This document shows, in pieces, positions 17,950-27,132 of a stretch of 64,000 nt of DNA. Below the pieces are notes generated by a model that made no database searches, was not told where the DNA came from, and worked only from the letters and a program-made list of their open reading frames with translations. Source of the stretch: JBGVSA01 sp041807905 (lineage in GTDB: Bacteria; Pseudomonadota; Gammaproteobacteria; Burkholderiales; Rhodocyclaceae); assembly GCF_041807905.1 (NCBI RefSeq), contig NZ_JBGVSA010000008.1:102471-166470 (forward strand), written 5' to 3'. Positions within the stretch are counted from its first letter, which is position 1, and each line of letters starts with the position of its first letter. Made by a program: the position numbers and the translations under genes.

Positions 17950-20235
17950 TCAGAACGGCTTGGGCAGCGTGATCGTGTACATCTCGTTGTTGCCGTCCTG
18001 GAAATACAGGTTGGTCGAGAAGCCCTGATCGTCGTTGAAGTGGAACACACGCAGGGGGGCCGACAGCGCGTACGGCGTGAGCAGCGTCACCAATGTGTGG
18101 TGACGGGCGGCGGCAGTGCTCGCGACCAGCGTCGATTGCGGCGGCAGGCCTTCGACTTCGCTCTGATCGATGTTGGCGTACGAAACGGTGTTCTCGATGT
18201 TCACCGGGCCGGACGAGCAATAGACGAATTCGCCATTCAGGCCAGCCTTGTCGCCGTGGTAGCGGAACACCTGCGAGCCGAGTTCGCACGGTTTGAAGGT
18301 GTGCATGAGCCACTGCACGCTTCCGTCCTGTTCGAGTTCCACGTCGTCGACGATGACGAAGAAGCGGTCATGCACAAAGTGGATGTCTCGGCGGTAGCGC
18401 GCCAGATACGGCACTTCGGCCTTGTAGGCGTCGGTCGGATCGAGGCTGATGAAGTGCGCGCCGTTACGCGTACCCACTTCCAGCACATGGCCCTGCGCCT
18501 TGAGACATTCGGCTTTGTTCGAGCCCGAATACTGTCCCTTGCCGTCGATGAGAATGGCATTCTTCGATTTGGTCAGTCGACGCCATTCCTTGTGCATGGT
18601 GGTGCCGAAACCAATGTAGTAGCCGCTCTGGATCGCCAGATCCTCGCCATAGCCGTACAGCAGGAACGCACCCTGGTCACCGTGGCTGTGGCTGATCGAA
18701 CCGAAGTCGCTCGCCTTGGTCACGAACTGGATGTGCTGCTCCGGCTTGTCCATGTGTCGTTGCAGGGCGACCCAGCCAACGTCACCGAAGTACTTGACGG
18801 TGTCGATGTCCGATGGCGCCTTCGCTTCGATGTGCGGGAAGTCGTGCAAGTACTGCACGTCGTCGAAGTTCAGGTCCCACCAGCCGTAGTTGTAGAACTC
18901 CATCTCGGTGCCCGGATCGTTCCGGCACACCTCTTCGAAGTACCACTGGAAGTACGGGTTGCCCGTGACGCCGGCGAACTGCCGCAGGTTGTAGCCGACC
19001 TTCAGGCAGGGCAGGTCGCCCAGCGTGGAGTCATCGCCAAAGCACGCGCGCCGCGTGTCTGGGGCCTTAGTGTAGAGCGGGAACCAGCCAGTGCTCTGGA
19101 AGAACGGGCGCTTGTACAGGTCGTGCTTGAAGTACTTCAGCACGAGATTGGCCGCTTCGGTGAAATAGGCCATGGCCGTCATCCAGTAGTGCGGACCCTC
19201 GGCCCAGCCGCCGTCCACGCCACCCCAGGGCGGGTAGATGGCGTCGTAGAAATCGATGGAGTAGTCGAGCCATTTCTGCGCTTCGGGCACTTCGCCCAGC
19301 AGCACGATGGAGCAGGGCACCAGCACCGATGAAATCGAGCGCACGGCATGGCTGTCGTACGGGAAGATGTGGATCTTCGCGCGGTCGATAACGTGGTTGG
19401 CGACTTCACGCGTACGCACCGTCAGCGATTCGCGCACGTTGGCGCGCTCGATGTCCGACAGTTCATCGTGCAGCCAGTCGTAGCCCCAGGCCAGTGCTGC
19501 GACGATACGGAAGGCGGCTTCGTCGTTGTAGTCGCGGCAGGTCGGGCCGCGTACGTCCCATGCGGCGACGGCCAGCAGCCATTCCTTGGCGCGGGCGGTC
19601 ATGGCGGCGTCGCCCAGCACGCGGCCGGCGATGGCCAGGTGGCGGATGGCGTAGATGACTTCCTGGCAGTCGATGTACATCTTGCGCCACAGGGCCGGCG
19701 TGCGCTTGTTGTTGGGGTAGGGCAGCGGCTCGGCGATGATCTCGCGCGACATCCACGGCATCACCGACTTGGCCATGAAGTTGGCCCACTTGCAGTGATC
19801 GGGGTCGGCGGCGACGCTCTTGCCCAGCGCGGTGGCTTCGCTCTGCGACAGCCACAGGCGCGGGTGCGTCATGTCGCATTCGGCGTAGCGCGCCTTGTGA
19901 CGCATGCCGGGCACGGCGGGCGCATCGGCCGGCAGGACGAAGCTGCGTGGGGCGCTCCAGTCGGAGTCGACCTTGCCGGCGGCGGTATCCCACAGGGCAT
20001 ACGACCAGGTGTAGCTGCCCGGCGTCAGCGTGACGTCGGGGCGGAAAAAGTTGTGCTGGATGTCGCCGAACACAGTCTCGTTCCCCGCGTCCGACACCAC
20101 CCGCACGGCATAGCGCGCCTGGCTGTCCAGTTCCGGCAGCCACAGGAAGCGCGGCGGGTTCTCAGTGACCGTGATGCCTTCGGGGAAATATTTGATCGTC
20201 ATGTCCGCGGACTGCGGCTGTTCCAGCTTCTTCAT
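17950..20235 (-). CDS. PL15 exo-type oligoalginate lyase (A1-IV-like)
   Basis: This 761-residue enzyme of the heparinase II/III superfold should cleave unsaturated monosaccharides from alginate oligomers by beta-elimination. An N-terminal beta domain is followed by an alpha/alpha barrel and a C-terminal beta-sandwich. Candidate catalytic His lies in FPYDSHAVRSISS, Tyr in GWAEGPHYWMTA, and a further His in SISHSHGDQGAFLLYG, as in the Agrobacterium PL15 enzyme Atu3025. No signal peptide is present, consistent with a cytoplasmic enzyme acting on imported fragments. I start at the ATG at 20235 behind an AAGGACAG ribosome site; the frame extends to 20304. It is the last gene of the alg operon, 230 bp after algQ2, with two hairpins in the gap. 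Confidence 0.88.
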   Translation of the reverse strand: MKKLEQPQSADMTIKYFPEGITVTENPPRFLWLPELDSQARYAVRVVSDAGNETVFGDIQHNFFRPDVTLTPGSYTWSYALWDTAAGKVDSDWSAPRSFVLPADAPAVPGMRHKARYAECDMTHPRLWLSQSEATALGKSVAADPDHCKWANFMAKSVMPWMSREIIAEPLPYPNNKRTPALWRKMYIDCQEVIYAIRHLAIAGRVLGDAAMTARAKEWLLAVAAWDVRGPTCRDYNDEAAFRIVAALAWGYDWLHDELSDIERANVRESLTVRTREVANHVIDRAKIHIFPYDSHAVRSISSVLVPCSIVLLGEVPEAQKWLDYSIDFYDAIYPPWGGVDGGWAEGPHYWMTAMAYFTEAANLVLKYFKHDLYKRPFFQSTGWFPLYTKAPDTRRACFGDDSTLGDLPCLKVGYNLRQFAGVTGNPYFQWYFEEVCRNDPGTEMEFYNYGWWDLNFDDVQYLHDFPHIEAKAPSDIDTVKYFGDVGWVALQRHMDKPEQHIQFVTKASDFGSISHSHGDQGAFLLYGYGEDLAIQSGYYIGFGTTMHKEWRRLTKSKNAILIDGKGQYSGSNKAECLKAQGHVLEVGTRNGAHFISLDPTDAYKAEVPYLARYRRDIHFVHDRFFVIVDDVELEQDGSVQWLMHTFKPCELGSQVFRYHGDKAGLNGEFVYCSSGPVNIENTVSYANIDQSEVEGLPPQSTLVASTAAARHHTLVTLLTPYALSAPLRVFHFNDDQGFSTNLYFQDGNNEMYTITLPKPF

Positions 20236-20404
20236 CACTCTGTCCTTCGTCGTGGTGTTGCGTCGGTGCGCGTGCAGTTCCGGCGATGACTCTCCCTGTG
20301 GCAACAGGGCCTCCTCTTCCGCGCGATGGGCGCGGCCGTCACCGGTGTCCGGGTAAAACGCGTCGACGTTGATTCAGTGCGCGCAGCGGAATCTCTCTGG
20401 CGCT

Positions 20405-20454
20405 GGCGGCGGGCGGGCGCCCGCCGCCATGTCCCGACCGCCCGGCCGGGACAT
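20405..20454. repeat. Two adjacent intercistronic hairpins after algQ2
   Basis: One hairpin has 10-bp arms (GGCGGCGGGC at 20405-20414 and GCCCGCCGCC at 20419-20428). The next has 8-bp arms (ATGTCCCG at 20429-20436 and CGGGACAT at 20447-20454). Neither has a T tract on the transcribed strand. They could block 3'-exonuclease decay of the upstream binding-protein message or act as partial terminators. Confidence 0.75.
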
Positions 20455-20465
20455 GGGTCATGCGA

Positions 20466-22016
20466 TTAGTTCTTGTACTGACGGTCGTAGGCCTGCTGCA
20501 TCATCTGCAGCACTTGGTAGAGGCCGCGCAGCTTGAGCTGGCGCTGGTACTCGTCCCAGGTCTTGTCCACGTCCTTGGTGCCCATCACCCAGGCCTGGCC
20601 CATCTCGTACATGTAGGTGCGCACGTCGGCCCAGTACTTGTCGTAGATGGCGCGCTCTTCACGCGTCATGTTCACGCCTTCGAAGCCGGGGAGCACGTAC
20701 TTGCCCTTGACGTACATGTCGATGCCGGCCTGAGCTTCAGGCGTGGTCCATTGACGCTCGTAGTCGTAGTCCTGCCAGAAGCCGATGGGAATCTGTGCCC
20801 CCATGTCATAGAGCTGGTTATTGACCGGCTGCGGCGACTTGAGCACCGAATCCTTGAACACCGCCTTGCCATTCTTGATGTCATACGTGACACCCGGAAC
20901 GCCAAAGTTGGAAATGTCACGGCCCGGACGGCTGAAGTAGAAGTCGAAGAACTTGATGGTTTCCACCGGGTTCTTGTTCTTCACCGTGATGGCCCAGCCA
21001 TCGGGGCGAACCTTCTGGCGCGAGTCTTCTTCCCAGCGCTGGCCCTTGCTGTTGGTCGGCGGTGCGATCGGAATCAGCTTGAAGCCCGGCACCGTCTTGG
21101 ACAGACCTTCGTTGAAGGTCATCGTGCTGGCGAACCAGTCATGCGTGAAGCCGCCCAGGTTGCCGCCGAACATCTGTTCGCGTGCGCGCGCCTTGCGCGT
21201 GAAGATTTCCTTGTCGATCAGGCCTTCCTTGTACCACTGGGCAACGTGCTTGATGCCGTCGCGGAAGGCGGTCTCGGACCAAGGATGCTTGACGCGGCCG
21301 TTGTCGATGTAGAAGTCCATGTAGTTGTCGGACCCCGACGAGCGCGCGCCCCAGAAGTTCACCAGGCGGAAGACTTCGTCCGGATGGCGGTCGATGAAGG
21401 GGACTTCGTCGGCCTTGCCGTTGCCGTTCGGGTCCTTTTCCTTGAACGCCTTGAGCACCGTGTACAACTCGTCGATGTTCTGCGGCGGCTTCAGGTTCAG
21501 CTTCTTGAGCCAGTCTTCGCGGATGAAGTAGCCGCGTGCGACCACGCCGTCCGGCACGTAGGGGATGAAGTAGAGGTTGCCGTCCGGCGCCTTGATGGCG
21601 CGTTCGACCTCCGGGTGCGACTTGAAGAACGCCTTGAGGTGCGGGGCGTACTGGTCGATCAGCTTGTTGAGCGGAATGAATGCGCCTTCCTGCCCGTACT
21701 GAATGAACTTGTCCTTCAGGTTGTCACCGCCGACGACGTCCGGCAGGTCGCCCGAAGCCATCATCAGGTTGAACTGCTCCTGACTGTTGGTGGCGGCCTT
21801 GTTGGCGACGCTCTGCAGCTTCACGTTGGTGAGGCGGAACGATTCCTTGGCCACCGGCCAGTTCTCATCCCACACCCACTTGTCGCGGAAGTGCATGTGA
21901 ATCTTCAGCGTCAGCGGCTTGTCGGTCACCCAGGTGGCCTCCTTCGCCGTAGCGACGGGCGCGGCGAAAGCCATGATCGTGGCTACCGCAGCGACGGACA
22001 ACATCATCTTCTTCAT
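20466..22016 (-). CDS. algQ2: Periplasmic alginate-binding protein AlgQ2-like
   Basis: This is the solute-binding component of the alginate ABC importer. The 516-residue precursor has a 24-residue signal peptide ending VATA before KEATW, giving a 492-residue mature protein, the length I recall for AlgQ2 of Sphingomonas sp. A1. The calcium-binding loop DPNGNGKADE is intact, as is the aromatic-rich ligand-cleft sequence (FWGARSSGS, GFWQDYDYERQW). A GGAGGA ribosome site precedes the ATG at 22016; the frame continues upstream to 22109 without similarity. It is a close paralogue of the preceding gene. The Q1/Q2 assignment rests on operon order and mature length. Confidence 0.9.
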   Translation of the reverse strand: MKKMMLSVAAVATIMAFAAPVATAKEATWVTDKPLTLKIHMHFRDKWVWDENWPVAKESFRLTNVKLQSVANKAATNSQEQFNLMMASGDLPDVVGGDNLKDKFIQYGQEGAFIPLNKLIDQYAPHLKAFFKSHPEVERAIKAPDGNLYFIPYVPDGVVARGYFIREDWLKKLNLKPPQNIDELYTVLKAFKEKDPNGNGKADEVPFIDRHPDEVFRLVNFWGARSSGSDNYMDFYIDNGRVKHPWSETAFRDGIKHVAQWYKEGLIDKEIFTRKARAREQMFGGNLGGFTHDWFASTMTFNEGLSKTVPGFKLIPIAPPTNSKGQRWEEDSRQKVRPDGWAITVKNKNPVETIKFFDFYFSRPGRDISNFGVPGVTYDIKNGKAVFKDSVLKSPQPVNNQLYDMGAQIPIGFWQDYDYERQWTTPEAQAGIDMYVKGKYVLPGFEGVNMTREERAIYDKYWADVRTYMYEMGQAWVMGTKDVDKTWDEYQRQLKLRGLYQVLQMMQQAYDRQYKN

Positions 22017-22037
22017 GGTGCTTGCTCCTCCGAGTTC

Positions 22038-22138
22038 GACGCCGCAGCGAGATGCGGCGTCAAGGTTCGGATGCTGCGCCAGCGTCGGCGCGCATCCGTT
22101 TCGATCCATCCGCCCTCACGTCAGGGCAGGGCGGATGG
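22038..22138. repeat. Hairpins between algQ1 and algQ2
   Basis: Two perfect inverted repeats fill this gap: CCATCCGCCCT at 22106-22116 with AGGGCGGATGG at 22128-22138, and GACGCCGCA at 22038-22046 with TGCGGCGTC at 22053-22061. On the minus strand neither is followed by a T tract, so these are candidate mRNA-stability or attenuation elements. Confidence 0.75.
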
Positions 22139-22161
22139 TTTTCTTCTGCGCGATGCGTGCG

Positions 22162-23736
22162 TTACTTGGCTCCGACCTGCGCCTTCGCCCCGCCGTACTG
22201 GCGGTCGTAGGCCTTCTGCATGACGATCATGACCTGATAGAAACCACGGTTCTTCAGTTGCTGCTGATAGTCGTTCCACGTCTTTTCGGGGTCCTTGGTG
22301 CCCATCACCCAGGACTGGCTCATCTCGAACATGTAGGTCTTTACGTCCGGCCAGTACTTGTCGTAGATCTCGCGTTCTTCGACAGTGAGGTTCACGCCCG
22401 TGAATTGAGGCAGCACGTATTTGTTCTTGATGTACATGTCGATGCCCTGGAGCGCGACGTCGTTGGTCCATTGGCGCTCGTACTCGTAGTCCTGCCAGAA
22501 GCCGATGGGAATCTGCGCGCCGACGTCGTACATCTGGTTGTTCACCGGTTGCGCCGACTTGAGCACGCTGTCCCTGTAGACGGGCTTGCCGTTCTTGACG
22601 TCATACGTCAGGCCCGGCACGCCGAAGTTGGACAGCTCGCGGCCCTTGGGGCCGAAGTAGAAGTCGAACAGCTTGATGGTCTCGACCGGGTTCTTGTTGG
22701 TCGCCGTGATGGCCCAACCGTCAGGGCGCGGAATCTGGCGGGCGTCTTCTTCCCAGCGCTGGCCCTTGCTATTCACGGGCGGGGCCATCGGCACGAGCTT
22801 GAAGCCCGGGATGTTCTTGGCCAGCGCATCGTTGAACAGCGCGGTGCTGGCGAACCAGTCGTGCGTCATGCCGCCGATATTGTTGCCGAAGGTCTGCTCG
22901 CGCGAGCGTGCCTTGCGCGTGAAGATTTCCGGATCGATGAGCCCTTCCTTGTACCACTGGGCGACGTGCTTGATGCCGTCGCGGAAGGCCGGCTCGGCGA
23001 ACGGGTGCTTGATCTTGCCGTTCTCGACGTAGAAATCCATCCACGTGTTGGAGCCGGTCGAGCGCGCGCCCCAGAAGTTCACCAGGCGGAAGACTTCTTC
23101 CGGGTCGCGGTTGATGAAGGGGATCTCGTCCGCCTTGCCATTGCCGTTCGGGTCCTTCTCCTTGAACGCCTTGAGCACCGTGTAGAGCTCATCGACGGTC
23201 TGCGGCATTTTCAGGTGCAGCTTGTCGAGCCAGTCCTGGCGGATGAAGTACCCGCGCGATACCAGCCCGTCGGGCACGTAGGGCAGGTAGTAGATGTTGC
23301 CGTCCGGCGCCGTGATGGCGCGCTGGACTTCAGGGTGCGTCTTGAAGAAAGCCTTCAGGTTGGGGGCGTTCTGATCGATCAGCTTGTTGAGCGGAATGAA
23401 CGCGCCTTCCATCCCGTAGCGGATGAACTTGTCCTTGAGGTTGTCGCCGCCGACGATGTCCGGCAACTGGCCCGAGGCCATCATCAGGTTGAACTGTTCC
23501 TGGCTGTTGGTGGCGGCCTTGTTGGCCACGCCGACGAGCTTGACGTTGGTGAGGCGGGCCACTTCCTTGGCCACCGGCCAGTTCTCGTCCCACACCCATT
23601 TGTCGCGGAAGTGCATGTGGATCTTCAGCGTGAGCGGCTTGTCGGTCACCCACGTTGCTTCGCGCGCGACCACCGACGGAGCCGCGAACATCAATGCGGA
23701 ACTCCCGATGGCCATGGCCAGTACCAGCTTTTTCAT
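22162..23736 (-). CDS. algQ1: Periplasmic alginate-binding protein AlgQ1-like
   Basis: This 524-residue precursor has a 24-residue signal peptide ending VVA before REATW, a mature type-1 substrate-binding fold and the calcium loop DPNGNGKADE. It is strongly similar to the downstream algQ2 product through most of its length; differences concentrate around VGVANKAAT, RYGMEGAF and the C-terminal tail YGGAKAQVGAK. In Sphingomonas sp. A1 two such proteins deliver alginate oligo- and polysaccharide to the AlgM1M2-S importer. The gene follows algM2 in the operon. There is no lipobox, so it is a free periplasmic protein. Confidence 0.9.
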   Translation of the reverse strand: MKKLVLAMAIGSSALMFAAPSVVAREATWVTDKPLTLKIHMHFRDKWVWDENWPVAKEVARLTNVKLVGVANKAATNSQEQFNLMMASGQLPDIVGGDNLKDKFIRYGMEGAFIPLNKLIDQNAPNLKAFFKTHPEVQRAITAPDGNIYYLPYVPDGLVSRGYFIRQDWLDKLHLKMPQTVDELYTVLKAFKEKDPNGNGKADEIPFINRDPEEVFRLVNFWGARSTGSNTWMDFYVENGKIKHPFAEPAFRDGIKHVAQWYKEGLIDPEIFTRKARSREQTFGNNIGGMTHDWFASTALFNDALAKNIPGFKLVPMAPPVNSKGQRWEEDARQIPRPDGWAITATNKNPVETIKLFDFYFGPKGRELSNFGVPGLTYDVKNGKPVYRDSVLKSAQPVNNQMYDVGAQIPIGFWQDYEYERQWTNDVALQGIDMYIKNKYVLPQFTGVNLTVEEREIYDKYWPDVKTYMFEMSQSWVMGTKDPEKTWNDYQQQLKNRGFYQVMIVMQKAYDRQYGGAKAQVGAK

Positions 23737-23772
23737 GATGATTGTCTCCGTCCGTTTGTCACTGCCACTACC

Positions 23773-23798
23773 GGCGCGCGACAGGGACGTCGTGCGCC
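23773..23798. repeat. Imperfect hairpin between algM2 and algQ1
   Basis: GGCGCGCGAC at 23773-23782 and GTCGTGCGCC at 23789-23798 pair with a single mismatch around a 6-nt loop, in the gap between algM2 and algQ1. It belongs to the series of gap hairpins in this operon. Confidence 0.6.
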
Positions 23799-23818
23799 TT
23801 ACTGCCTGTTGGGGTTGG

Positions 23819-24700
23819 TTATTCCTTCACGCCCCCGAGCATCACGCCCTTGGTGAAGTACTTCTGCACCACCGGGTAGACGATGATCACGGGGATGATC
23901 GACATCACGATGATGGCGCCCACCACGGTTTCCATCGAATACGAGTTGGTGAGCAGGGCGCCGGCGAATTCTTCGTTGACGTTCAGGTCGACGATGGTCT
24001 TCTTCAGGTACACCTGCAGCGGGATCTTCTCTTCCGCGCGCAGCAGCACCATGGCCCAGAAGTAACCGTTCCAGCGCGAGATGGCACAGAGCAGGGTGAT
24101 GGTGGCCAGCGCCGGCTTGGCCAGCGGGATGTACACCTTCCACAGGATCTGCAGATCGTTGGCGCCGTCCATGCGCGCGGCTTCTTCGAACGACGGCGAG
24201 ATCGATTCGAAGTAGTTGCGCATCAGGATGATGTTGAACGCATTGGCCGCAAAGCCGATCAGGATGCCCAGGCGGCTGTCGAGCAGGCCGAGGTCGCGCA
24301 TGTTCAGGAAGAACGGGATCATCCCGGCGTTGAACCACATCGTGAAGGCGATGATGAAGCCGAACACGCGACGGCCGCGGATGCGTGGCTTGGACAACGC
24401 GTAGGCGCCGGGCACGATGAACAGCAGGCTGGTGATCACGCCGAACACCGTATAGAAAATGGTGTTGGCATACGACGTCCAGAACAGCCTGTCGTTGAGC
24501 ACGCGGCCATAGGCCGAGAAATCGATGTCCACCGGCAGCAGGAACACGCGGCCCTGCGTGACCGCCGCCCCGGAACTGATCGACATCGAGAAGATGTAGA
24601 TGATCGGGTACAGCGCACCGATCGCGAAGATGCCCAGCAGGATGGCATTAACCATGCCGAAGATCCTGTCTGCGCGGCTATAGAAAGGAGTGGAGAGCAT
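23819..24700 (-). CDS. algM2: Alginate ABC importer permease AlgM2
   Basis: This 293-residue inner-membrane permease of the MalG type has six predicted helices. Its cytoplasmic EAA loop (EEAARMDGANDLQILWKVYIPLAKP) docks onto the ATPase. The length equals that recalled for AlgM2 of Sphingomonas sp. A1. It pairs with AlgM1, encoded immediately upstream in the operon, to form the translocation pathway. The C-terminal YFTKGVMLGGVKE is typical of MalG-like carbohydrate permeases. Confidence 0.92.
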   Translation of the reverse strand: MLSTPFYSRADRIFGMVNAILLGIFAIGALYPIIYIFSMSISSGAAVTQGRVFLLPVDIDFSAYGRVLNDRLFWTSYANTIFYTVFGVITSLLFIVPGAYALSKPRIRGRRVFGFIIAFTMWFNAGMIPFFLNMRDLGLLDSRLGILIGFAANAFNIILMRNYFESISPSFEEAARMDGANDLQILWKVYIPLAKPALATITLLCAISRWNGYFWAMVLLRAEEKIPLQVYLKKTIVDLNVNEEFAGALLTNSYSMETVVGAIIVMSIIPVIIVYPVVQKYFTKGVMLGGVKE

Positions 24701-24724
24701 ATCGGTACCTCTTGGATTCTCTGG

Positions 24725-24747
24725 GGCGGGCAGCCGGGCTGCCCGCC
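24725..24747. repeat. Hairpin between algM1 and algM2
   Basis: GGCGGGCAGC at 24725-24734 and GCTGCCCGCC at 24738-24747 are perfect 10-bp arms around a 3-nt loop in the 64-bp gap between the two permease genes. There is no T tract. Confidence 0.75.
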
Positions 24748-24764
24748 GTGCGTCGGGTCTGCGG

Positions 24765-25739
24765 TCAGAACACGCCGGTCTTGGTGATGCGGCGGCTCAT
24801 GTGGTTGGCGAACAGCACGATCACCAGGGCTACCACGGCATTGAAGATGCCGGCGGCGGTGGCGATGTCGTAGCGCGCGCCTTGCAGGCCCAGACGGTAG
24901 ATGTAGGTACTGATCACGTCGGCCGTCTCGTAGGTCGTCGGCTGGTACAGCAGGATGATGTACTCGAAGCCCACTTCCAGGATGTGGCCGAGGCGGATCA
25001 CCAGCAGCACCGCGATGGTCGGGATGATGCAGGGCAGGGTGATGCGCGTGATCATCTGCCAGCGCGTCGCGCCGTCGACCTGCGCCGACTCATACAGCGC
25101 CGGGTTGATGCTCATGATCGCGGCCAGATACACGATCGAATCGAAACCCGCTTCCTTCCAGATGTTCGAGCTGATGTAGATCGGTCGGAACCACTCCGGC
25201 TGCGTCAGGAAGTAGATGCGATCCATGCCGAACCAGCTCAGCACGTTGTTGACCACGCCCGTGCTGGGCGACAGGAAAGTCACCACCAGGCCGGCCACGA
25301 TCACGACTGAAATGAAGTGCGGCAGGTAGACGATGGTCTGGATCGCCTTGCGATAACCCTTCGAGTAGACCTCGTTGATCATCAGCGCCAGCAGGATCGG
25401 CATGGGGAAGCCGAACAGCAGCGACAGACCCGACAGGGTCAGCGTGTTCCGGATGGCACGCAGAAACTGCTCGCTCTGGAACAGCGTGACGAAGTGATCG
25501 AATCCGATCCATGGACTGCCGGCGATGCCTTTCCAGGCGCTGTACTGCTTGAACGCCATCTGCAGGCCGATCATCGGCTTGTACAGGAAGACCAGGAACC
25601 AGATGATGGTCGGCAGCAACATGGCATATAACAGCCAGTCGCGCTTGATGTCTTTCCACAGGCGTTCGAGCGGTTTCGAACGCACTTCGAGCGTGGCCGC
25701 CGGCAGCGGCAGGCTCTGTGCCTTGGTGGCGCTTGTCAT
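24765..25739 (-). CDS. algM1: Alginate ABC importer permease AlgM1
   Basis: This 324-residue permease has a cytoplasmic N-terminal tail of about 45 residues, six helices and the EAA loop YESAQVDGATRWQMITRITLPCI. I start at the ATG at 25739, which follows a GAGGAGG ribosome site and gives the 324 residues recalled for Sphingomonas sp. A1 AlgM1. The frame is open to 25829, but that extension is low-complexity. It heterodimerises with AlgM2 and receives substrate from AlgQ1/AlgQ2. Confidence 0.92.
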   Translation of the reverse strand: MTSATKAQSLPLPAATLEVRSKPLERLWKDIKRDWLLYAMLLPTIIWFLVFLYKPMIGLQMAFKQYSAWKGIAGSPWIGFDHFVTLFQSEQFLRAIRNTLTLSGLSLLFGFPMPILLALMINEVYSKGYRKAIQTIVYLPHFISVVIVAGLVVTFLSPSTGVVNNVLSWFGMDRIYFLTQPEWFRPIYISSNIWKEAGFDSIVYLAAIMSINPALYESAQVDGATRWQMITRITLPCIIPTIAVLLVIRLGHILEVGFEYIILLYQPTTYETADVISTYIYRLGLQGARYDIATAAGIFNAVVALVIVLFANHMSRRITKTGVF

Positions 25740-25835
25740 GGTGCTCCTCCTCGCCCGCAGCGGCCGGGCGGCATCTGCGGGTGTGCTCCGGGGACCTCCG
25801 TCGCTTGCGCGGCGGGGCCCGCCTGTCATTGGGTG

Positions 25836-26927
25836 TCAGTAAATAGAGACCTGCGACTGGGCGTCGAACAGGTGCACGCGCGTCAGATCGACATGCAGCG
25901 TGACCGGATCGCCGGGGCGTACTTCCTTGAGGCCGCCCACCTTCACCACCATCGAATGTTCGCCAACCTTGGCGTGGAGGATCGATTCCGAACCGAGCGG
26001 TTCGACGATGTCCACCGTGGCCTTGATCTGCGCACGCTCGGAGCCTTCCACACCGTCGAGCGTGACGTCTTCGGGGCGGATGCCGAACACGACTTCCTGG
26101 CCCGGAGCGAGGTGCGTGCCGGCGCGGGGCAGCAGGCTGATGCGGCCTCCGCCGTTCAGTTCGACCTGTAGCGTGTTGTCGGCGGCGATGTGTGCCGGCA
26201 CCAGATTCATGGGAGGCGAACCGATGAAGCTGGCCACGAAGGTATTGGCCGGATGCAGGAACAGGTCCATCGGCTTACCGATCTGCTCGATCAATCCGTC
26301 GCGCATGACCACGATGCGATCTGCCAATGTCATGGCCTCGACCTGATCGTGTGTCACGTAGATGACGGTGGTGCCCAGGCGTTGGTGAAGGCGCTTGATC
26401 TCGGCCCGCATCTGCGTGCGCAGCTTGGCGTCCAGGTTGGAGAGCGGTTCATCGAAGAGGAACACTTTCGGATCGCGCACGATCGCGCGGCCCATGGCAA
26501 CGCGCTGGCGCTGGCCGCCCGAAAGATCGGAAGGCTTGCGTTCGAGCAGCGGTTGCAGCCCGAGGATGTCGGCCGCCGTCTTCACGGCTGAATCGATGAC
26601 GGATTTCTTGGTGCGCTTCAGGCGCAGGCCGAAGGAGATGTTGTCGCGCACATTCAGGTGCGGGTAGAGCGCGTAGTTCTGGAACACCATCGCAACATCA
26701 CGATCTTTCGGTGCCAGATCGTTGATGACGCGACCGTCGATCCGGATCGTGCCGCCGCTGATTTCTTCCAGTCCGGCCACCATGCGCAGGGTCGTCGACT
26801 TGCCGCAGCCCGACGGGCCGACCAGCACGACGAATTCGCCCGGTTCGATGTCCAGACTGACACCATGGACCACAGTCGTCTTGTCGTAACGCTTGACGAC
26901 GTTCTGAATGCTGACGCTCGCTACCAC
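25836..26927 (-). CDS. algS: Alginate ABC importer ATPase AlgS
   Basis: This 363-residue MalK/UgpC-type ATPase has Walker A GPSGCGKST, Q loop VFQNYALYPH, signature LSGGQRQRVAMGRA, Walker B VFLFDEPLSNLDAK and the switch histidine in VTHDQVEA. A C-terminal TOBE/OB regulatory domain (about residues 240-363) follows. Translation starts at a GTG behind a strong AAGGAGG site. It is the promoter-proximal gene of the alginate operon, divergent from the LacI-type regulator. The length matches that recalled for AlgS of Sphingomonas sp. A1. Confidence 0.93.
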   Translation of the reverse strand: MVASVSIQNVVKRYDKTTVVHGVSLDIEPGEFVVLVGPSGCGKSTTLRMVAGLEEISGGTIRIDGRVINDLAPKDRDVAMVFQNYALYPHLNVRDNISFGLRLKRTKKSVIDSAVKTAADILGLQPLLERKPSDLSGGQRQRVAMGRAIVRDPKVFLFDEPLSNLDAKLRTQMRAEIKRLHQRLGTTVIYVTHDQVEAMTLADRIVVMRDGLIEQIGKPMDLFLHPANTFVASFIGSPPMNLVPAHIAADNTLQVELNGGGRISLLPRAGTHLAPGQEVVFGIRPEDVTLDGVEGSERAQIKATVDIVEPLGSESILHAKVGEHSMVVKVGGLKEVRPGDPVTLHVDLTRVHLFDAQSQVSIY

Positions 26928-27132
26928 TTTGTGCTCCTCCTTGGCCCTGTTCCAGCAGCCGTTCTAGTTCGATTTATTAAGCGCTTACCTAAATCGTTTT
27001 TGCTGTTGCGACGAATGATTCGACATTCGAGAAATTTCCACAGTTGCGGAAAACCCGCAGTTGCTAGAAAGATTCTGGAAACTAGAATCGCTGCACAACT
27101 GAATCGACGCAGAAAGCCGGAGGGAAAGTCCA
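26928..27132. promoter_or_regulatory. Divergent control region, algS operon / lacI-type regulator
   Basis: This is an AT-rich 205-bp gap, unlike its surroundings. It contains the perfect 10-bp palindrome TAAGCGCTTA (26978-26987) with the central CG typical of LacI-family operators. It also contains the inverted repeat GATTCT-N7-AGAATC (27071-27089) and a smaller CGAAT-N-ATTCG dyad. The palindrome lies about 50 bp upstream of algS, well placed to repress the importer operon. The GATTCT repeat is close to the regulator gene and may be autoregulatory. Confidence 0.65.

Noticed and set aside
20405..20454. Repeated GC-rich hairpins in the alginate operon as a CRISPR or mobile-element remnant
   Set aside because: The hairpins have unrelated sequences and no regular spacing, target duplications or transposase.
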